Of a DNA stretch of 64,000 bases, positions 9,298 to 19,410 are shown in pieces; positions within the stretch are counted from its first letter, which is position 1; every line of letters starts with the position of its first letter. The stretch spans positions 1-64,000 of the forward strand of contig DXCX01000055.1 of assembly GCA_019115785.1 (NCBI GenBank), read 5' to 3'. This stretch comes from Candidatus Intestinimonas merdavium (GTDB lineage: Bacteria > Bacillota > Clostridia > Oscillospirales > Oscillospiraceae). The notes beneath the pieces are model-generated. The model did not search any database, was not told the DNA's origin, and saw only the letters and a list, made by a program, of their open reading frames with translations. The position numbers and the translations under genes are program-made.

Positions 9298-12015
9298 TTG
9301 GCAGAAACAAGACGCACCACCAACCAGAACGGGGAATCCCCCAGGCGACCCCGGCGCAGGCACAAGGGCGGCTCTATCGTCCTCACCATATTGAAGGTTT
9401 TGGGCACGTTGTTCCTTATCGGATGTACTACCGGCGCCATCCTGGCCTGCTTCGCCGCCACCTATATCAAGACCGTCATCATTCCTCAGGACTATGTGGA
9501 TGCCAGCGCCTACTCCATGAACCTGTCCTCCACCATCTACTATACCGATTCCACCACCGGTGCGACCAAGGAACTGCGTACCCTCCACGGGGAGGAGAAC
9601 CGGGTGAAGGTGAACTATGAGGAGATTCCGAAAGACCTGGTCAATGCCTTGGTTTCCATTGAGGACGAGCGGTTCTGGACCCATCACGGTGTGGACTGGC
9701 GGCGGACCGGCGGCGCCTTCCTCAATATGTTCCTTGGAATGAAGGACACCTACGGCGGTTCCACCATTACCCAGCAGCTCATCAAGAACATGACCCAGAA
9801 TGACGACGTCACCGTAAAGCGGAAGATCCTGGAGATCTTCCGGGCGCTGGAGTTTGAGCGCAACTACGAAAAGGATGAGATCCTGGAGATGTACCTCAAC
9901 TACATTTATCTGGGAGGAAACTGCTATGGCGTGGGCACCGCCTCCCTGGCCTACTTTGGTAAGCCTGTCTCCGAGCTGGACCTGGCGGAGTGCGCCAGCC
10001 TGATCGGCATTACCAACAACCCCTCTCGATATGATCCCTATATCTCAGATTATACCAGAGAGCAGAACAAAAAGCGCCAGGAGACCATTCTCTATAAAAT
10101 GCTGGAGCTGGGCTATATCACCCAGGCCGAGCACGATGCTGCTGTGGCTGAGGAGCTGGTTTTCGTGGGCCGTGGTCAGGGAACTACCTCCACCACCGCC
10201 TACTCCTATTTTGAGGACCAGCTCATCCGGGATGTGATTGCCGACCTGAAGGATGCCTACGACCTCTCCGAACAGGTGGCCAGCCAGTGGGTCTATAATG
10301 GCGGACTGTCCATCTACTGTACCCAGGACCCCAATATCCAGGCCAAGGTGGATGCTGTGTATGAGGATCTGAGCAACTTCGACGCACCCTCCTCCACAGG
10401 GCAACAGCTCCAGTCGGGCATCACCGTCATTGACAATACCACCGGCAATGTGGTGGCACTGGCCGGCGGCGTGGGGGAGAAGACGGCCAGTCTGCTTACC
10501 AACCGGGCCACACAGTCTCTGCGGCAGCCCGGCTCGGCCATTAAGCCCATTGCGGTGTATGCCCCGGCTCTGGATCTGGGCGTGATTACCCCCGCCACCG
10601 TCATTGACGACTCCCCCTACAGCTTTGACGGCGACGGCGGCTCTCCCTGGCCGGTGAACTCCTATGGCAATTACCGCGGCCTCACCAACGTGTATACCGG
10701 CCTTCAGAACTCAGTAAACACCCTGGCCGTCAAGGTGCTGGGCCTGTATACCAGCCCCCAGGTGGCCTATGATTTCCTGGTCAAGAACCTGGGCTTTAGT
10801 ACCGATCATCTGGTGGTCCAGGAGGAGCGCAACGGCACTGTCTATTCCGACATCGGTCTGGCACAGATGGCGCTGGGCGGCCTGACCGACGGCGTCACCA
10901 CCCTGGAGATGGCGGCAGCCTATTCCTCCTTCCCCCGGGGCGGACTTTATATTGAGCCCAGGACCTACACCAAGGTGGAGCGGGTGGACCCCGACACTGG
11001 TGAGGTCACCGTCCTGCTGGATAACCAGGCCGAGTACCACACCGCCATGAAGGACTCCACCGCGTGGTATATCAACACCATGCTTCAAAATGTCATCCGA
11101 TCCGGTACTGGTACCTCCGCCCGGTTCAAGGATGTCAAGATGACCATTGCCGGTAAGACGGGTACCACAACCTCCCGAAAGGACCTCTACTTTGTGGGCT
11201 ACAGCGCCTACTACACCGCCGCTGTCTGGAGCGGCTATGACCAGCCTGAGCGCATGTCCTCCAGCCTCCAGCAGCAGTCGGCCATTATCTGGAACAAGGT
11301 CATGAGTTCCATCCACGCAGAGCTGGAGGACAAGAGCTTCCCCACGCCTTCTGCGGGCACCGTTACCGTGGATGTGTGCGCTGACAGCGGCCTCCGCCCC
11401 ACCGACGCATGCCGACACGATGCCCGGGTGGGTGAGGGCGCACGGATCATCTCCATGACCTTTGTCAAGGGGGATGAGCCTACCGATGTCTGCGATGTGC
11501 ACAAAGACGTGGAGATCTGTCTGGATGCGCCCTTTGTGGGCGCCGATGGCACCCCCAACGGCATGTATCATCTGGCCGGGGAATATTGTCCCGAGGAGAG
11601 CCGCCGGACTGTGAGCATCCTGGACATTACCCGGGAGGGGGCTGCCGCCGCTGTGTCGGTGCGGGATAACCAGTTTACCACCGGACACATCGCCGCCCTG
11701 GGCGACGCAGCCTACTGTGACGTCCACACCACGCCCCAGGCACCGGAGCCCACCGAAAGACCGGCGATCGATCCCACGGACCCTACCACCTGGCCGGGAC
11801 CGGAGGACTATGACCGTTTGGAGGATTACAACAAGTTCAATCCCTTTGATGCGTCTACTTGGCCGGAGAACGTGAACGGTTCATCCGGACAGCAGCAGGA
11901 GACGCCTCCTCCCAGCGAGACGATCACGCCGGCACCCACCGAAACCGGAGAAACCACAACGGCGCCCATCATCTCCCCGGTGGTAAGCGAAGAGCCCTAT
12001 GTCCCGGCGGCCTGA
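9298..12015 (+). CDS. Class A penicillin-binding protein (PBP1A-like transglycosylase/transpeptidase); TTG start proposed
   Basis: GT51 motifs EDERFWTHHGVDWRRTGGA, GGSTITQQLIKN; transpeptidase motifs QPGSAIKPIAVY, SVN, KTGTT; P/T-rich C-terminal tail; GGAGGT 7 nt before TTG at 9298. Confidence 0.93.
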   Translation: MAETRRTTNQNGESPRRPRRRHKGGSIVLTILKVLGTLFLIGCTTGAILACFAATYIKTVIIPQDYVDASAYSMNLSSTIYYTDSTTGATKELRTLHGEENRVKVNYEEIPKDLVNALVSIEDERFWTHHGVDWRRTGGAFLNMFLGMKDTYGGSTITQQLIKNMTQNDDVTVKRKILEIFRALEFERNYEKDEILEMYLNYIYLGGNCYGVGTASLAYFGKPVSELDLAECASLIGITNNPSRYDPYISDYTREQNKKRQETILYKMLELGYITQAEHDAAVAEELVFVGRGQGTTSTTAYSYFEDQLIRDVIADLKDAYDLSEQVASQWVYNGGLSIYCTQDPNIQAKVDAVYEDLSNFDAPSSTGQQLQSGITVIDNTTGNVVALAGGVGEKTASLLTNRATQSLRQPGSAIKPIAVYAPALDLGVITPATVIDDSPYSFDGDGGSPWPVNSYGNYRGLTNVYTGLQNSVNTLAVKVLGLYTSPQVAYDFLVKNLGFSTDHLVVQEERNGTVYSDIGLAQMALGGLTDGVTTLEMAAAYSSFPRGGLYIEPRTYTKVERVDPDTGEVTVLLDNQAEYHTAMKDSTAWYINTMLQNVIRSGTGTSARFKDVKMTIAGKTGTTTSRKDLYFVGYSAYYTAAVWSGYDQPERMSSSLQQQSAIIWNKVMSSIHAELEDKSFPTPSAGTVTVDVCADSGLRPTDACRHDARVGEGARIISMTFVKGDEPTDVCDVHKDVEICLDAPFVGADGTPNGMYHLAGEYCPEESRRTVSILDITREGAAAAVSVRDNQFTTGHIAALGDAAYCDVHTTPQAPEPTERPAIDPTDPTTWPGPEDYDRLEDYNKFNPFDASTWPENVNGSSGQQQETPPPSETITPAPTETGETTTAPIISPVVSEEPYVPAA

Positions 12016-12097
12016 ACAGATTATAAATAAACACATCCACCATCGAAGCTGGTGGGTCCGCCTGTCGAAAAAGTCCAGTTTTTTCGGCAGGCGGAAG

Positions 12098-12134
12098 AGA
12101 GAGCGCCGCCCGGCACAGCCGGGCGGCGCTCTCT
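12098..12134. terminator. 17-bp perfect inverted repeat between convergent genes
   Basis: AGAGCGCCGCCCGGC-type arm, loop ACA, perfect complement; a second hairpin (CCTGTCGAAAAA/TTTTTTCGGCAGG) lies just upstream. Confidence 0.7.
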
Positions 12135-12175
12135 GGCATATAGGGCATATAGGCTTTTTGGACAAGGAGGGGCAT

Positions 12176-14356
12176 TTATTGCCCCTGCATCAGTCGGTAC
12201 AGAAGGACGGCTGCCTCTGCCCGAGTTGCGGTGCGCTGTCCGGCATAAGTGTCCCCCGCCAGCCCAAGGCCCTGGGCAAGGGCGGCATAGCCCAGCTCAC
12301 CTTCGGGAATGGCGTCCCGGTCGGCATAGGAACAGATAAAAATGCCCTTAAGTTGGGCCACCTTGCCATAGCCGGCACGGTCCAGCAGCATTTGGATGAC
12401 GGTGCCCCGGTTGAGGAGGGCGCTGTCAGACCGTTCCGCCTTGGTAAGGATGCCGGCGCGGTAGGCGGCGGCATAGACCTCCTCCCGGAGGTCCTGGTCC
12501 TCACTTGCGGGGTCCAGAGGGGAGTAGTCCAGACTGTAAAGGAGACACAGCAGGTCCCACTGGGTGAGGGGCTGATCGGGACCAAAGGTGTCGGAGGCGT
12601 ATCCCACATCGTATTTGGCCAGAGTCTCCACGGCCTCTCGGGCCCAGTGGTTTCCCAGGTCGGTATAGGTGAGGCCCTCCGGCCCGGGCTCCGGGGGGAA
12701 CACTGGCTCACCGGTCTTGGCGTCCACGCCCAGGCAGCGCGCTTCCCGCTCCAGAGTATAGCCCAGCTTCAGGTGGTAGAAGGACTGAAAGCCCAGCTGG
12801 AGGAGCTTGTCCTGGGCGTCGTCACCGGATACAAGAGGTTCCGGTACATAGAGATAGCCCAGAGTCACGTCATAGGTACTCATCCAGATATTCAGAGCGG
12901 CATCGGCAGCCACGATGCTGTCGGGGTCATCGAAGGTCATGTCCTCCTCGTAGAGGAAGGAGAGTCCGCTCACCGTGCCGTCGATCGCGTCGATACCCAC
13001 GGTGTAGAAGTGGTCGGGAAAGAAATAGCCGTTCTCTTGCCGGGCAAATGTGAAGGAGTAAAAGGGAGAACCCTCCGCCACACGGTCAGTGGAGCTGTCG
13101 TAGAGGTCGAGATGTCCACTGTGCCCGGGGTAGTAGGCGGCCAGGAAGGATTCCGCTTTGCTCTGGGCCTCCTCGGCGGTGAGGGCGGCTTCCCACTCCT
13201 CATTCCAGGGGCCCTGGGAGTAGAGCCTAGACACAACGCCGCTCTTGGCGTCCACAATGAAGGTACGGCTCCAGGCGCCGTCCTCAGCGGAGCGGCTGTA
13301 CCGCAGCGTGCAGGTCACCGAGTCCTCCTCGCCGTCCTTGCCCTCCCAGATGCTGTAGGCGGCGCTGACCAGGGTGTAAGCGGTCAGGCCGTATTCTTTT
13401 ACGGACCTGAGCCCAGCGTCCAGGGCCTCCTTGGACTGGACACCCTCCAGCTTCTGGATACCTGCCTGTTCCGCCTCCGTGAGAGAAGACCCGTTTTCCT
13501 CAGCGGCGGCGGGGGCCTCCGCCGCTGTGTCGGAGTTCCCGGCTCCGGTGCCCTTGTACATAGCTCCCTCTAGCTCCGTGAGGTCCACCAGTTTGCCAGT
13601 GGAGGCATCCACATAGAAGTCATGTCCGTACTCCGGCAGATACCGAAGTATGGCGTAGGTGGGGTCATCGTCGGTACGGACATATTCCAGCCGCAGCGCC
13701 TGGGTATTCCGGAAAAGGGCGGAGGCCTGCGCCTGGGTGGCGATGGGGATAGGGGAGGGGATGCCCCCCAGACAGGCGTTATCCGGCACATCACGGCTGA
13801 ATTGCGTCACTATGTGGTCCTTCGCCCGGACCGTGAGGGAGAGGCTCAGGGGAGAGGGCAGGCCATTTAGAAGAATGTCGGCGGTAAACCGGTAGTCGCC
13901 GCCGTCCAACCCGGGGGAACGAATGAGCGATACCTTTGCCGACTCGCTCTCTCCGCGCAGCACCTTGTCCACAAACGTCTGAGCGGCGGCGGAGGCGGCG
14001 CCGTCATTCTCTTCTGGGAAGGAAGGCAGGGGACTGTTGGCAATAGGCTCCGGCACCTGCCGGTATTCAGACAGCATGTAGTAGAGAATGGTGCCATCCT
14101 CCAGGGACTCGATGGTGAGGGAGCCGCTATCCCCGGTCCAGGTGAGATCCCATACTGGGGCCAGGGTATCTTCCTGACACACCCCATAGAAGTCGGTGTA
14201 GACGGCGGTATCCAGGTCCAAGGTGTCCTTGACAGCCTGGGTCACCTGAATCAGTCTGACGTCACTGGTCACGGCCAGGGCGGGAAGTGCTGTTCCGCAG
14301 AGCAGAGCCATACTGAGGAGCAGGGCAAATACCTTCTTCATGACATTGACCTCCAT
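12176..14356 (-). CDS. Secreted protein with YcdB/YcdC-like repeats and C-terminal S-layer homology (SLH) domains
   Basis: Signal peptide MKKVFALLLSMALLCGTALPALA; C-terminal YTDLGNHWAREAVETLAKYDVGYASDTFGPDQPLTQWDLLCLLYSL and TATRAEAAVLLYRLM. Confidence 0.75.
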   Translation of the reverse strand: MEVNVMKKVFALLLSMALLCGTALPALAVTSDVRLIQVTQAVKDTLDLDTAVYTDFYGVCQEDTLAPVWDLTWTGDSGSLTIESLEDGTILYYMLSEYRQVPEPIANSPLPSFPEENDGAASAAAQTFVDKVLRGESESAKVSLIRSPGLDGGDYRFTADILLNGLPSPLSLSLTVRAKDHIVTQFSRDVPDNACLGGIPSPIPIATQAQASALFRNTQALRLEYVRTDDDPTYAILRYLPEYGHDFYVDASTGKLVDLTELEGAMYKGTGAGNSDTAAEAPAAAEENGSSLTEAEQAGIQKLEGVQSKEALDAGLRSVKEYGLTAYTLVSAAYSIWEGKDGEEDSVTCTLRYSRSAEDGAWSRTFIVDAKSGVVSRLYSQGPWNEEWEAALTAEEAQSKAESFLAAYYPGHSGHLDLYDSSTDRVAEGSPFYSFTFARQENGYFFPDHFYTVGIDAIDGTVSGLSFLYEEDMTFDDPDSIVAADAALNIWMSTYDVTLGYLYVPEPLVSGDDAQDKLLQLGFQSFYHLKLGYTLEREARCLGVDAKTGEPVFPPEPGPEGLTYTDLGNHWAREAVETLAKYDVGYASDTFGPDQPLTQWDLLCLLYSLDYSPLDPASEDQDLREEVYAAAYRAGILTKAERSDSALLNRGTVIQMLLDRAGYGKVAQLKGIFICSYADRDAIPEGELGYAALAQGLGLAGDTYAGQRTATRAEAAVLLYRLMQGQ

Positions 14357-14458
14357 CCCAATTTTGATTTGGACCGTTTCATTTTACCAATTTTTTAGAC
14401 GGATGTGGAGAGAGAAGGTTCCGTTTGGCCAATTTTTTTTGTAAGAAAAGGAAAAAAC

Positions 14459-14483
14459 TCCCCCGGCTCACCGCCGGGGGAGG
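14459..14483 (-). terminator. Intrinsic terminator downstream of the CofE-like gene
   Basis: CTCCCCCGGC-TCACC-GCCGGGGGAG followed by T-rich tract on the minus strand. Confidence 0.75.
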
Positions 14484-14492
14484 GACAGCTGT

Positions 14493-15683
14493 TTACTTGG
14501 TGTAGTTGTCAAAATAGCCCTGCACTAGGATGATGGGGGTGCCCTTGTCGCCGCTGCCGGAGGTCAGGTCACACAGGGAGCCAATGAGGTCGGTAAGGCG
14601 ACGGGGAGTGGTGCCCTGGGAGACCATCTTACCCTTCAGATCGGCGTCCTTATGGCGGATGTAGTCGGAGATGGCGGCCTTGAGGGCATCACCGGACAGG
14701 TCGGCAAAGTCGTTATCGGCCAGATATTTCAGCTTGACCTCGTTAGGCTGGCCCTCCAGACCGGCGGTATAGGCGGGAGAGACCACCGGATCGGCCAGCT
14801 CCCAGATCTTCCCTACCGGGTCCTTAAAGGCGCCATCGCCGTAGATCATGACCTCAATGTGCTTGCCGGTCTTCTCGGCCAGGGCCTTTTGAACGCGGTC
14901 CACCACGCTCTGGCAGTCGCGGGGGAAGAGCTTCACCTTGTCCTCCGTGGCCTTGTTGCTGCCCAGCAGGCCATACCGCTCATTGTAGCCGCTTCCGTCC
15001 ACAGAAGCGGTCATCAGGTCATCCAGACCCAGTACCAGCTCCGCTCCGGCCTGCTTCAGCAGCCGCTTGGAGCGCTCGCGGGTGTGAATGTCACAGCAGA
15101 GGACATATTTGGTGTAGTTCAGAATGGTCCGGCAGTCATTGGCCAGCACCACCTCCACCTCACAGCCGCAGTCGGTGATGAGCTCCTTGTAATATTCAAT
15201 ATAGTCCACGCCGGTAAAAACGTGCTTGTGGTATCCGAAAAGCGCCCGGTATTTGGCCTCTGAGAGAACGTCCCTGTAGGGGTCCACACCCTTCTCATCT
15301 ACCAGATCCAGGTCGATGAGGTGGTTCCCCACCTCGTCGGAGGGGTAGCTGAGCATGAGGACGATCTTCTTGGCGCCGGTAGCAATGCCCTTGAGGCAGA
15401 TGGCGAAGCGGTTCCGGCTGAGAATGGGGAAGACCACGCCTACTGTGTGGTCGCCGAACTTGCCGCGGACATCGGCGGCGATCTGGCTGACGGTGGCATA
15501 GTTGCCCTGGGCACGGGCCACCACAGCCTCCGTTACACCCACCACATCATGGTCATCCAACTGGAAGCCCGCGCTTTCAGAGGCGGCCAGGACGCTGTCC
15601 ACAACAATCTGGGCGATGTCGTCTCCTTCCCGAATGATGGGAGCCCGGATGCCCCTGGAGACGGTGCCGACTAGTCTTTCCAT
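14493..15683 (-). CDS. Coenzyme F420-0:L-glutamate ligase-like protein (CofE family)
   Basis: RGIRAPIIREGDDIAQIVVDSV ... DDHDVVGVTEAVVARAQGNYATV ... FPILSRNRFAICLKGIA ... MIYGDGAFKDPVGKIWELADPVVSPAY. Confidence 0.7.
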   Translation of the reverse strand: MERLVGTVSRGIRAPIIREGDDIAQIVVDSVLAASESAGFQLDDHDVVGVTEAVVARAQGNYATVSQIAADVRGKFGDHTVGVVFPILSRNRFAICLKGIATGAKKIVLMLSYPSDEVGNHLIDLDLVDEKGVDPYRDVLSEAKYRALFGYHKHVFTGVDYIEYYKELITDCGCEVEVVLANDCRTILNYTKYVLCCDIHTRERSKRLLKQAGAELVLGLDDLMTASVDGSGYNERYGLLGSNKATEDKVKLFPRDCQSVVDRVQKALAEKTGKHIEVMIYGDGAFKDPVGKIWELADPVVSPAYTAGLEGQPNEVKLKYLADNDFADLSGDALKAAISDYIRHKDADLKGKMVSQGTTPRRLTDLIGSLCDLTSGSGDKGTPIILVQGYFDNYTK

Positions 15684-15784
15684 GGTTTTTCCTCCGTTGA
15701 TCTGATTGCGGCCCTGCCGATCTGACAGACTGCCGCTGCGGATATATATTATTATATATGATTTTCTGATGGATGAAAAGGGAT

Positions 15785-16789
15785 TTAGAGAAAAAAGAGA
15801 AGGATTTTGGTGCAGAGAAAGCTCAGTAGGCCACAGGCCGGGAAGGTGAGGACCCAGGCCAAGACGATGGAGCGGGCAATGGACCAGTCCGGATGGCGAC
15901 CGGCGCCCAGAATAGCGGCGGTTTTGGTGTGGGTGGTGGAGACGGGCAGTCCAAGGAGGGTGCAGAGGAGGAGGGCGCTTGCGCCGGCCAGGTCGGCGGT
16001 CAGGCCCTGCCGGGGGTCCAGGACCACCATGTCCCGACTCACAGTATCAATGATTCGCTGCCCACCGAGGGCGGTGCCCAGGGCTATGGTGCCTGCGCAC
16101 AGGGCGGCGAGCCACAGAGGGGCGTATCCGTTGGGGACATCCCACCCGGCGGATAGAGAGAGGCCCAGGAGGAAAACACCCAGAAATTTCTGACCGTCCT
16201 GAGCTCCATGGAGGAAAGCCATGGCGGCGGCCCCAGCCCGCTGAGCCCGAAGATAAAAGGAGGGACCTCTGGGATGCTCCGGCCGTTGTGTGAGGACCTT
16301 GGCCAAGAGATAACCCAGACAGACCGACAGGGGGAGGGCCACCCACACTCTGGACCAGGCCGGCAGGTCCACATTGGCGGCACCCCCTTCCAGGGCCAGG
16401 GCCGCACCGGTGAGTCCGGCCAGAAGACCGTGACTCTCACTGGTGGGGATACCGAAGTACCAGGCTGCTGTAGACCAGACCACGATGGATGCCATGGCGG
16501 CACACAGGGCCCACAGGGCGGCATGTCGGTCACCGCCGAATTGGGCCAGGTCCAGCACACTTTTGGTGACGGCCGGAAAGAAGACGGTGGAGAGAAGGGC
16601 GCCCAGCAGATTGCACACCGCCGCCAGAACGGCGGCGGCGGGAAAGGTGAGGGCCTTGGTGGAAACGGCGGTAGCGATGGCATTGGGGGCATCGGTCCAG
16701 CCGTTGACCACGATGACCCCCAAGGTGAGCAGCACCACCGGCAGCAGGCCGGGGACCGCCAAGGCGCTCACCAGAGAAGAAAGAGACAT
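15785..16789 (-). CDS. Inorganic phosphate transporter, PiT family
   Basis: VNGWTDAPNAIATAVSTKALTFPAAAVLAAVCNLLGALLST; SESHGLLAGLTGAAL; LPVSTTHTKTAAILGAG. Confidence 0.9.
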   Translation of the reverse strand: MSLSSLVSALAVPGLLPVVLLTLGVIVVNGWTDAPNAIATAVSTKALTFPAAAVLAAVCNLLGALLSTVFFPAVTKSVLDLAQFGGDRHAALWALCAAMASIVVWSTAAWYFGIPTSESHGLLAGLTGAALALEGGAANVDLPAWSRVWVALPLSVCLGYLLAKVLTQRPEHPRGPSFYLRAQRAGAAAMAFLHGAQDGQKFLGVFLLGLSLSAGWDVPNGYAPLWLAALCAGTIALGTALGGQRIIDTVSRDMVVLDPRQGLTADLAGASALLLCTLLGLPVSTTHTKTAAILGAGRHPDWSIARSIVLAWVLTFPACGLLSFLCTKILLFFL

Positions 16790-16796
16790 AGAAACA

Positions 16797-16828
16797 CCCC
16801 CTCCCCACACGTTATGGCGGGGAGGGGG
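16797..16828 (-). promoter_or_regulatory. 10-bp hairpin whose 3' arm contains the SD of the PiT gene
   Basis: Minus strand: CCCCCTCCCC[24 protein letters not shown]. Confidence 0.65.
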
Positions 16829-16944
16829 CGGATATGTTGGGCGTGTAGACTGACGCTAGTCCTTGTTCAAAAATGGGAATATGCCCCGGAGGAAAGAATT
16901 TCGATGGCTGACGAGCAATTTTCTCTCAGGAACCCTGACGGATT

Positions 16945-17913
16945 TCAGGGCTGAGAAAAGGAAAAGTCGCTGAGGCCAAAGGCAGAGCCCGTATAGACTA
17001 CATTGGCCTGGAGGGTGGCCGCTTGGACCCCGGTCGCCGGCATGTCCGGTGCCCAGAGCGTGATGCCGAAGGCGGCTGAGATGCTGTCCCCATTGGTAGC
17101 AAACTGGACCCAATTTCCCAGACCGGCCTCCAGCTCCACATTCAAATCAGCATAGCCGAGGGCGGCAGGGTCAAGCTCCAAACTGGTATCTCCAGCGTGC
17201 AGGGTGATCAAATTGGTCTGGGGATCATAGGTGCTGGAGAGGGAGAGATCCACGATGGCGGTGTAGTCAGCATCAGCAAATTGGAAAAGTTCCCAGCCGC
17301 CATTGGAGAAATCCACCACGGAAAGTCCCCATACATTGGTTCCAGTTCCACCATCCACGAAGACGATGACAGCCAGCTCCAAATCGCCGTCCCCATCATA
17401 GTCCCCGTAGGACATGGTGGGCAGCAGGACTTGAGGCGTGAGGAAGGGGATGGCCAAACTGTGCCACTGGGTCCCCACCCGAAGGATCAGCCCCTGAGCA
17501 TCTTCGGGGCCATAATAGCCGTAAAGCCAGGTGTCCTGCTCGGGAAGCTGACCGATCAGATAGAGCCCGGCGTCATCCGGTCCCAGTGCACTGACAGCCT
17601 CGGCCACATCCATTCCACCAGAGAGTTGGGTGGGAAAGTCATTGAGGGTCAAGCTGTCCGGGTCGCCGTCCCACAGAAATGGAGTGCCAGTGGCAGGGGG
17701 AAGGGTCTCCGTAGGCTGCACCTCCAGAGGAAGCGTATCGGTGGGCAGCGGTGTGGAAACGGAACTCTCCTCGGTCGGGATGGGTGTCTCCACAGCCAAA
17801 GTGGTGGTGACAGGAGGCTCTGCCAGCTCTGGAGACGGCGTGGTGGCATCACCGCCGTTACAGCCGGTCAGTGCCAGCAGGCAGGCGGTACACAGGGGAA
17901 TGAGTTTTTTCAA
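16945..17913 (-). CDS. Lipoprotein of unknown function (TTG start proposed)
   Basis: Lipobox CLLALTGC followed by P/T-rich linker; YGDYDGDGDLELAVIVFVDGGTG resembles FG-GAP/VCBS-type Asp-rich repeat. Confidence 0.65.
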   Translation of the reverse strand: MKKLIPLCTACLLALTGCNGGDATTPSPELAEPPVTTTLAVETPIPTEESSVSTPLPTDTLPLEVQPTETLPPATGTPFLWDGDPDSLTLNDFPTQLSGGMDVAEAVSALGPDDAGLYLIGQLPEQDTWLYGYYGPEDAQGLILRVGTQWHSLAIPFLTPQVLLPTMSYGDYDGDGDLELAVIVFVDGGTGTNVWGLSVVDFSNGGWELFQFADADYTAIVDLSLSSTYDPQTNLITLHAGDTSLELDPAALGYADLNVELEAGLGNWVQFATNGDSISAAFGITLWAPDMPATGVQAATLQANVVYTGSAFGLSDFSFSQP

Positions 17914-18046
17914 AGGGAAGGCCCTCCCTTCCATATCTTGGGACGCAGGCAATGGTTCGTTTGTAGATTATACCCTCTTCTACAAGAGAAAACAACCATA
18001 AAATTAGAAACAATCAATGACGAATGGTTCCAAACTTTCTATGATC

Positions 18047-19384
18047 TTACAGGTCAGATAGCCTTTTCCGCCAGCTATGGCGAAAGAGGAAGAGAGCGGT
18101 CAGACAGGAGAGGACCTCAGCCAGGGGGAAAGAGAGCCACATGAGTTGTGGCTGGACAAGGCCGAGCAGGTAGGCGGCGGGGAGGATGAGCACCACCTGG
18201 CGCAGAAGGGAGATGGCCAGACTGGTCATGGAGGCGCCCAACGCCTGGAAAACGGCGCAGAGCACAGTGGAGAGTCCACTGAAAATCAGGCCAAAGGCGA
18301 TCCAGCGCAGGGCGGGAATACCAGAGGAGAGCACGTTTTCCTCGGCCCCAAATAGGCCCAGCAGAGGGCCGGGCAAAAAAATCAAAAGAATGGTGCCCAC
18401 GGCCATGATGGCGGCCCCCAGTGCCAGGGCAAACCGGGTGAGCGCCAGGATACGTGTCCGACTTCTGGCACCATAATTATAAGCCACCAGGGGAGTGAGG
18501 CCATTGGTGAGTCCAGCCACAGGCATAATGAGGAAGGACTGGAGCTTGAAGTAGGCCCCCAGGATAAAGACGGCACTGGGGTCGAATAGGGCCATGATCT
18601 TGTTGAGCCCTAGGGTCATAACGGAGGAGAGGGATTGCATGGCGGCGGCGGGAATACCAATCCGGCATAACTCGGCCAGGATGTCTCCCCTGGGACGAAA
18701 GCCCCTGAGGGAGAGGGGGAAACGGCGGAGCCTGCGCAGCAGGAAGAAGCCAACGGTCATGCCGGTCCACTGTCCTAGCACGGTGGCGATGGCGGCGCCG
18801 GCCACCCCCAAGGCGGGAAAGGGTCCTGGGCCGAAGATGAGGATAGGGTCCAGAATCAGGTTGACCACGGCGCCCACCCCCTGAATCACCATGGGGCCTA
18901 CCGGGTCACCACAGGCCAGGAGGATACGCTCGGAGGCAAATTGCATGGTCATCCCCACCGAGGCACCAGTGACAATGGAGAGATAGGTCTGCCCCGCTGA
19001 CCCGATAACCGGATCGGTGGTGAAGAAGCCCATGAACGGCCGGGCAAGGAGCAGGGCGAAAGAGAGGAAAAGAAGGTAGCACAGCAGGTAGAGGAAGCAG
19101 CCGTTGAGAGCCACCGACTTGGCTTCCTCCCGGTCTCCCTGTCCAAGACGTTTGGAGAGCAGGGCATTGAGTCCCACCCCGGCCCCAACACACACAGCCA
19201 CCATGAACATCTGGACTGGGTAGGCCAGGGACAACGCCTGAAAGGCCTCTCCGCTGAGGCGGGAGACGAACATGGAATCCACCAGGTTGTAAAGCGCCTG
19301 GATGAGCATCGAGAGCATCATGGGCCAGGCCATGCGCAGCAGCAGCGGGCACACCGGCATGGTGCCCATACGGGCATCATCCAT
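18047..19384 (-). CDS. MATE family efflux transporter
   Basis: LLRMAWPMMLSMLIQALYNLVDSMFVSRLSGEAFQALSLAYPVQMF; 12-TM pattern. Confidence 0.93.
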   Translation of the reverse strand: MDDARMGTMPVCPLLLRMAWPMMLSMLIQALYNLVDSMFVSRLSGEAFQALSLAYPVQMFMVAVCVGAGVGLNALLSKRLGQGDREEAKSVALNGCFLYLLCYLLFLSFALLLARPFMGFFTTDPVIGSAGQTYLSIVTGASVGMTMQFASERILLACGDPVGPMVIQGVGAVVNLILDPILIFGPGPFPALGVAGAAIATVLGQWTGMTVGFFLLRRLRRFPLSLRGFRPRGDILAELCRIGIPAAAMQSLSSVMTLGLNKIMALFDPSAVFILGAYFKLQSFLIMPVAGLTNGLTPLVAYNYGARSRTRILALTRFALALGAAIMAVGTILLIFLPGPLLGLFGAEENVLSSGIPALRWIAFGLIFSGLSTVLCAVFQALGASMTSLAISLLRQVVLILPAAYLLGLVQPQLMWLSFPLAEVLSCLTALFLFRHSWRKRLSDL

Positions 19385-19410
19385 GTGTGTACCTCCTTCC
19401 TATGTCAGAG

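Noticed and set aside
11999-13573. 524-aa plus-strand ORF following the PBP gene
   Set aside because: Antisense to the SLH/YcdB-like gene, which has a signal peptide and SLH motifs; includes the terminator region.
15735-15765. AT-rich palindrome (ATATATATTATTATATATGAT) upstream of the CofE-like gene
   Set aside because: Most simply explained as the AT-rich promoter of the minus-strand gene (contains TATAAT); no further evidence for an operator.
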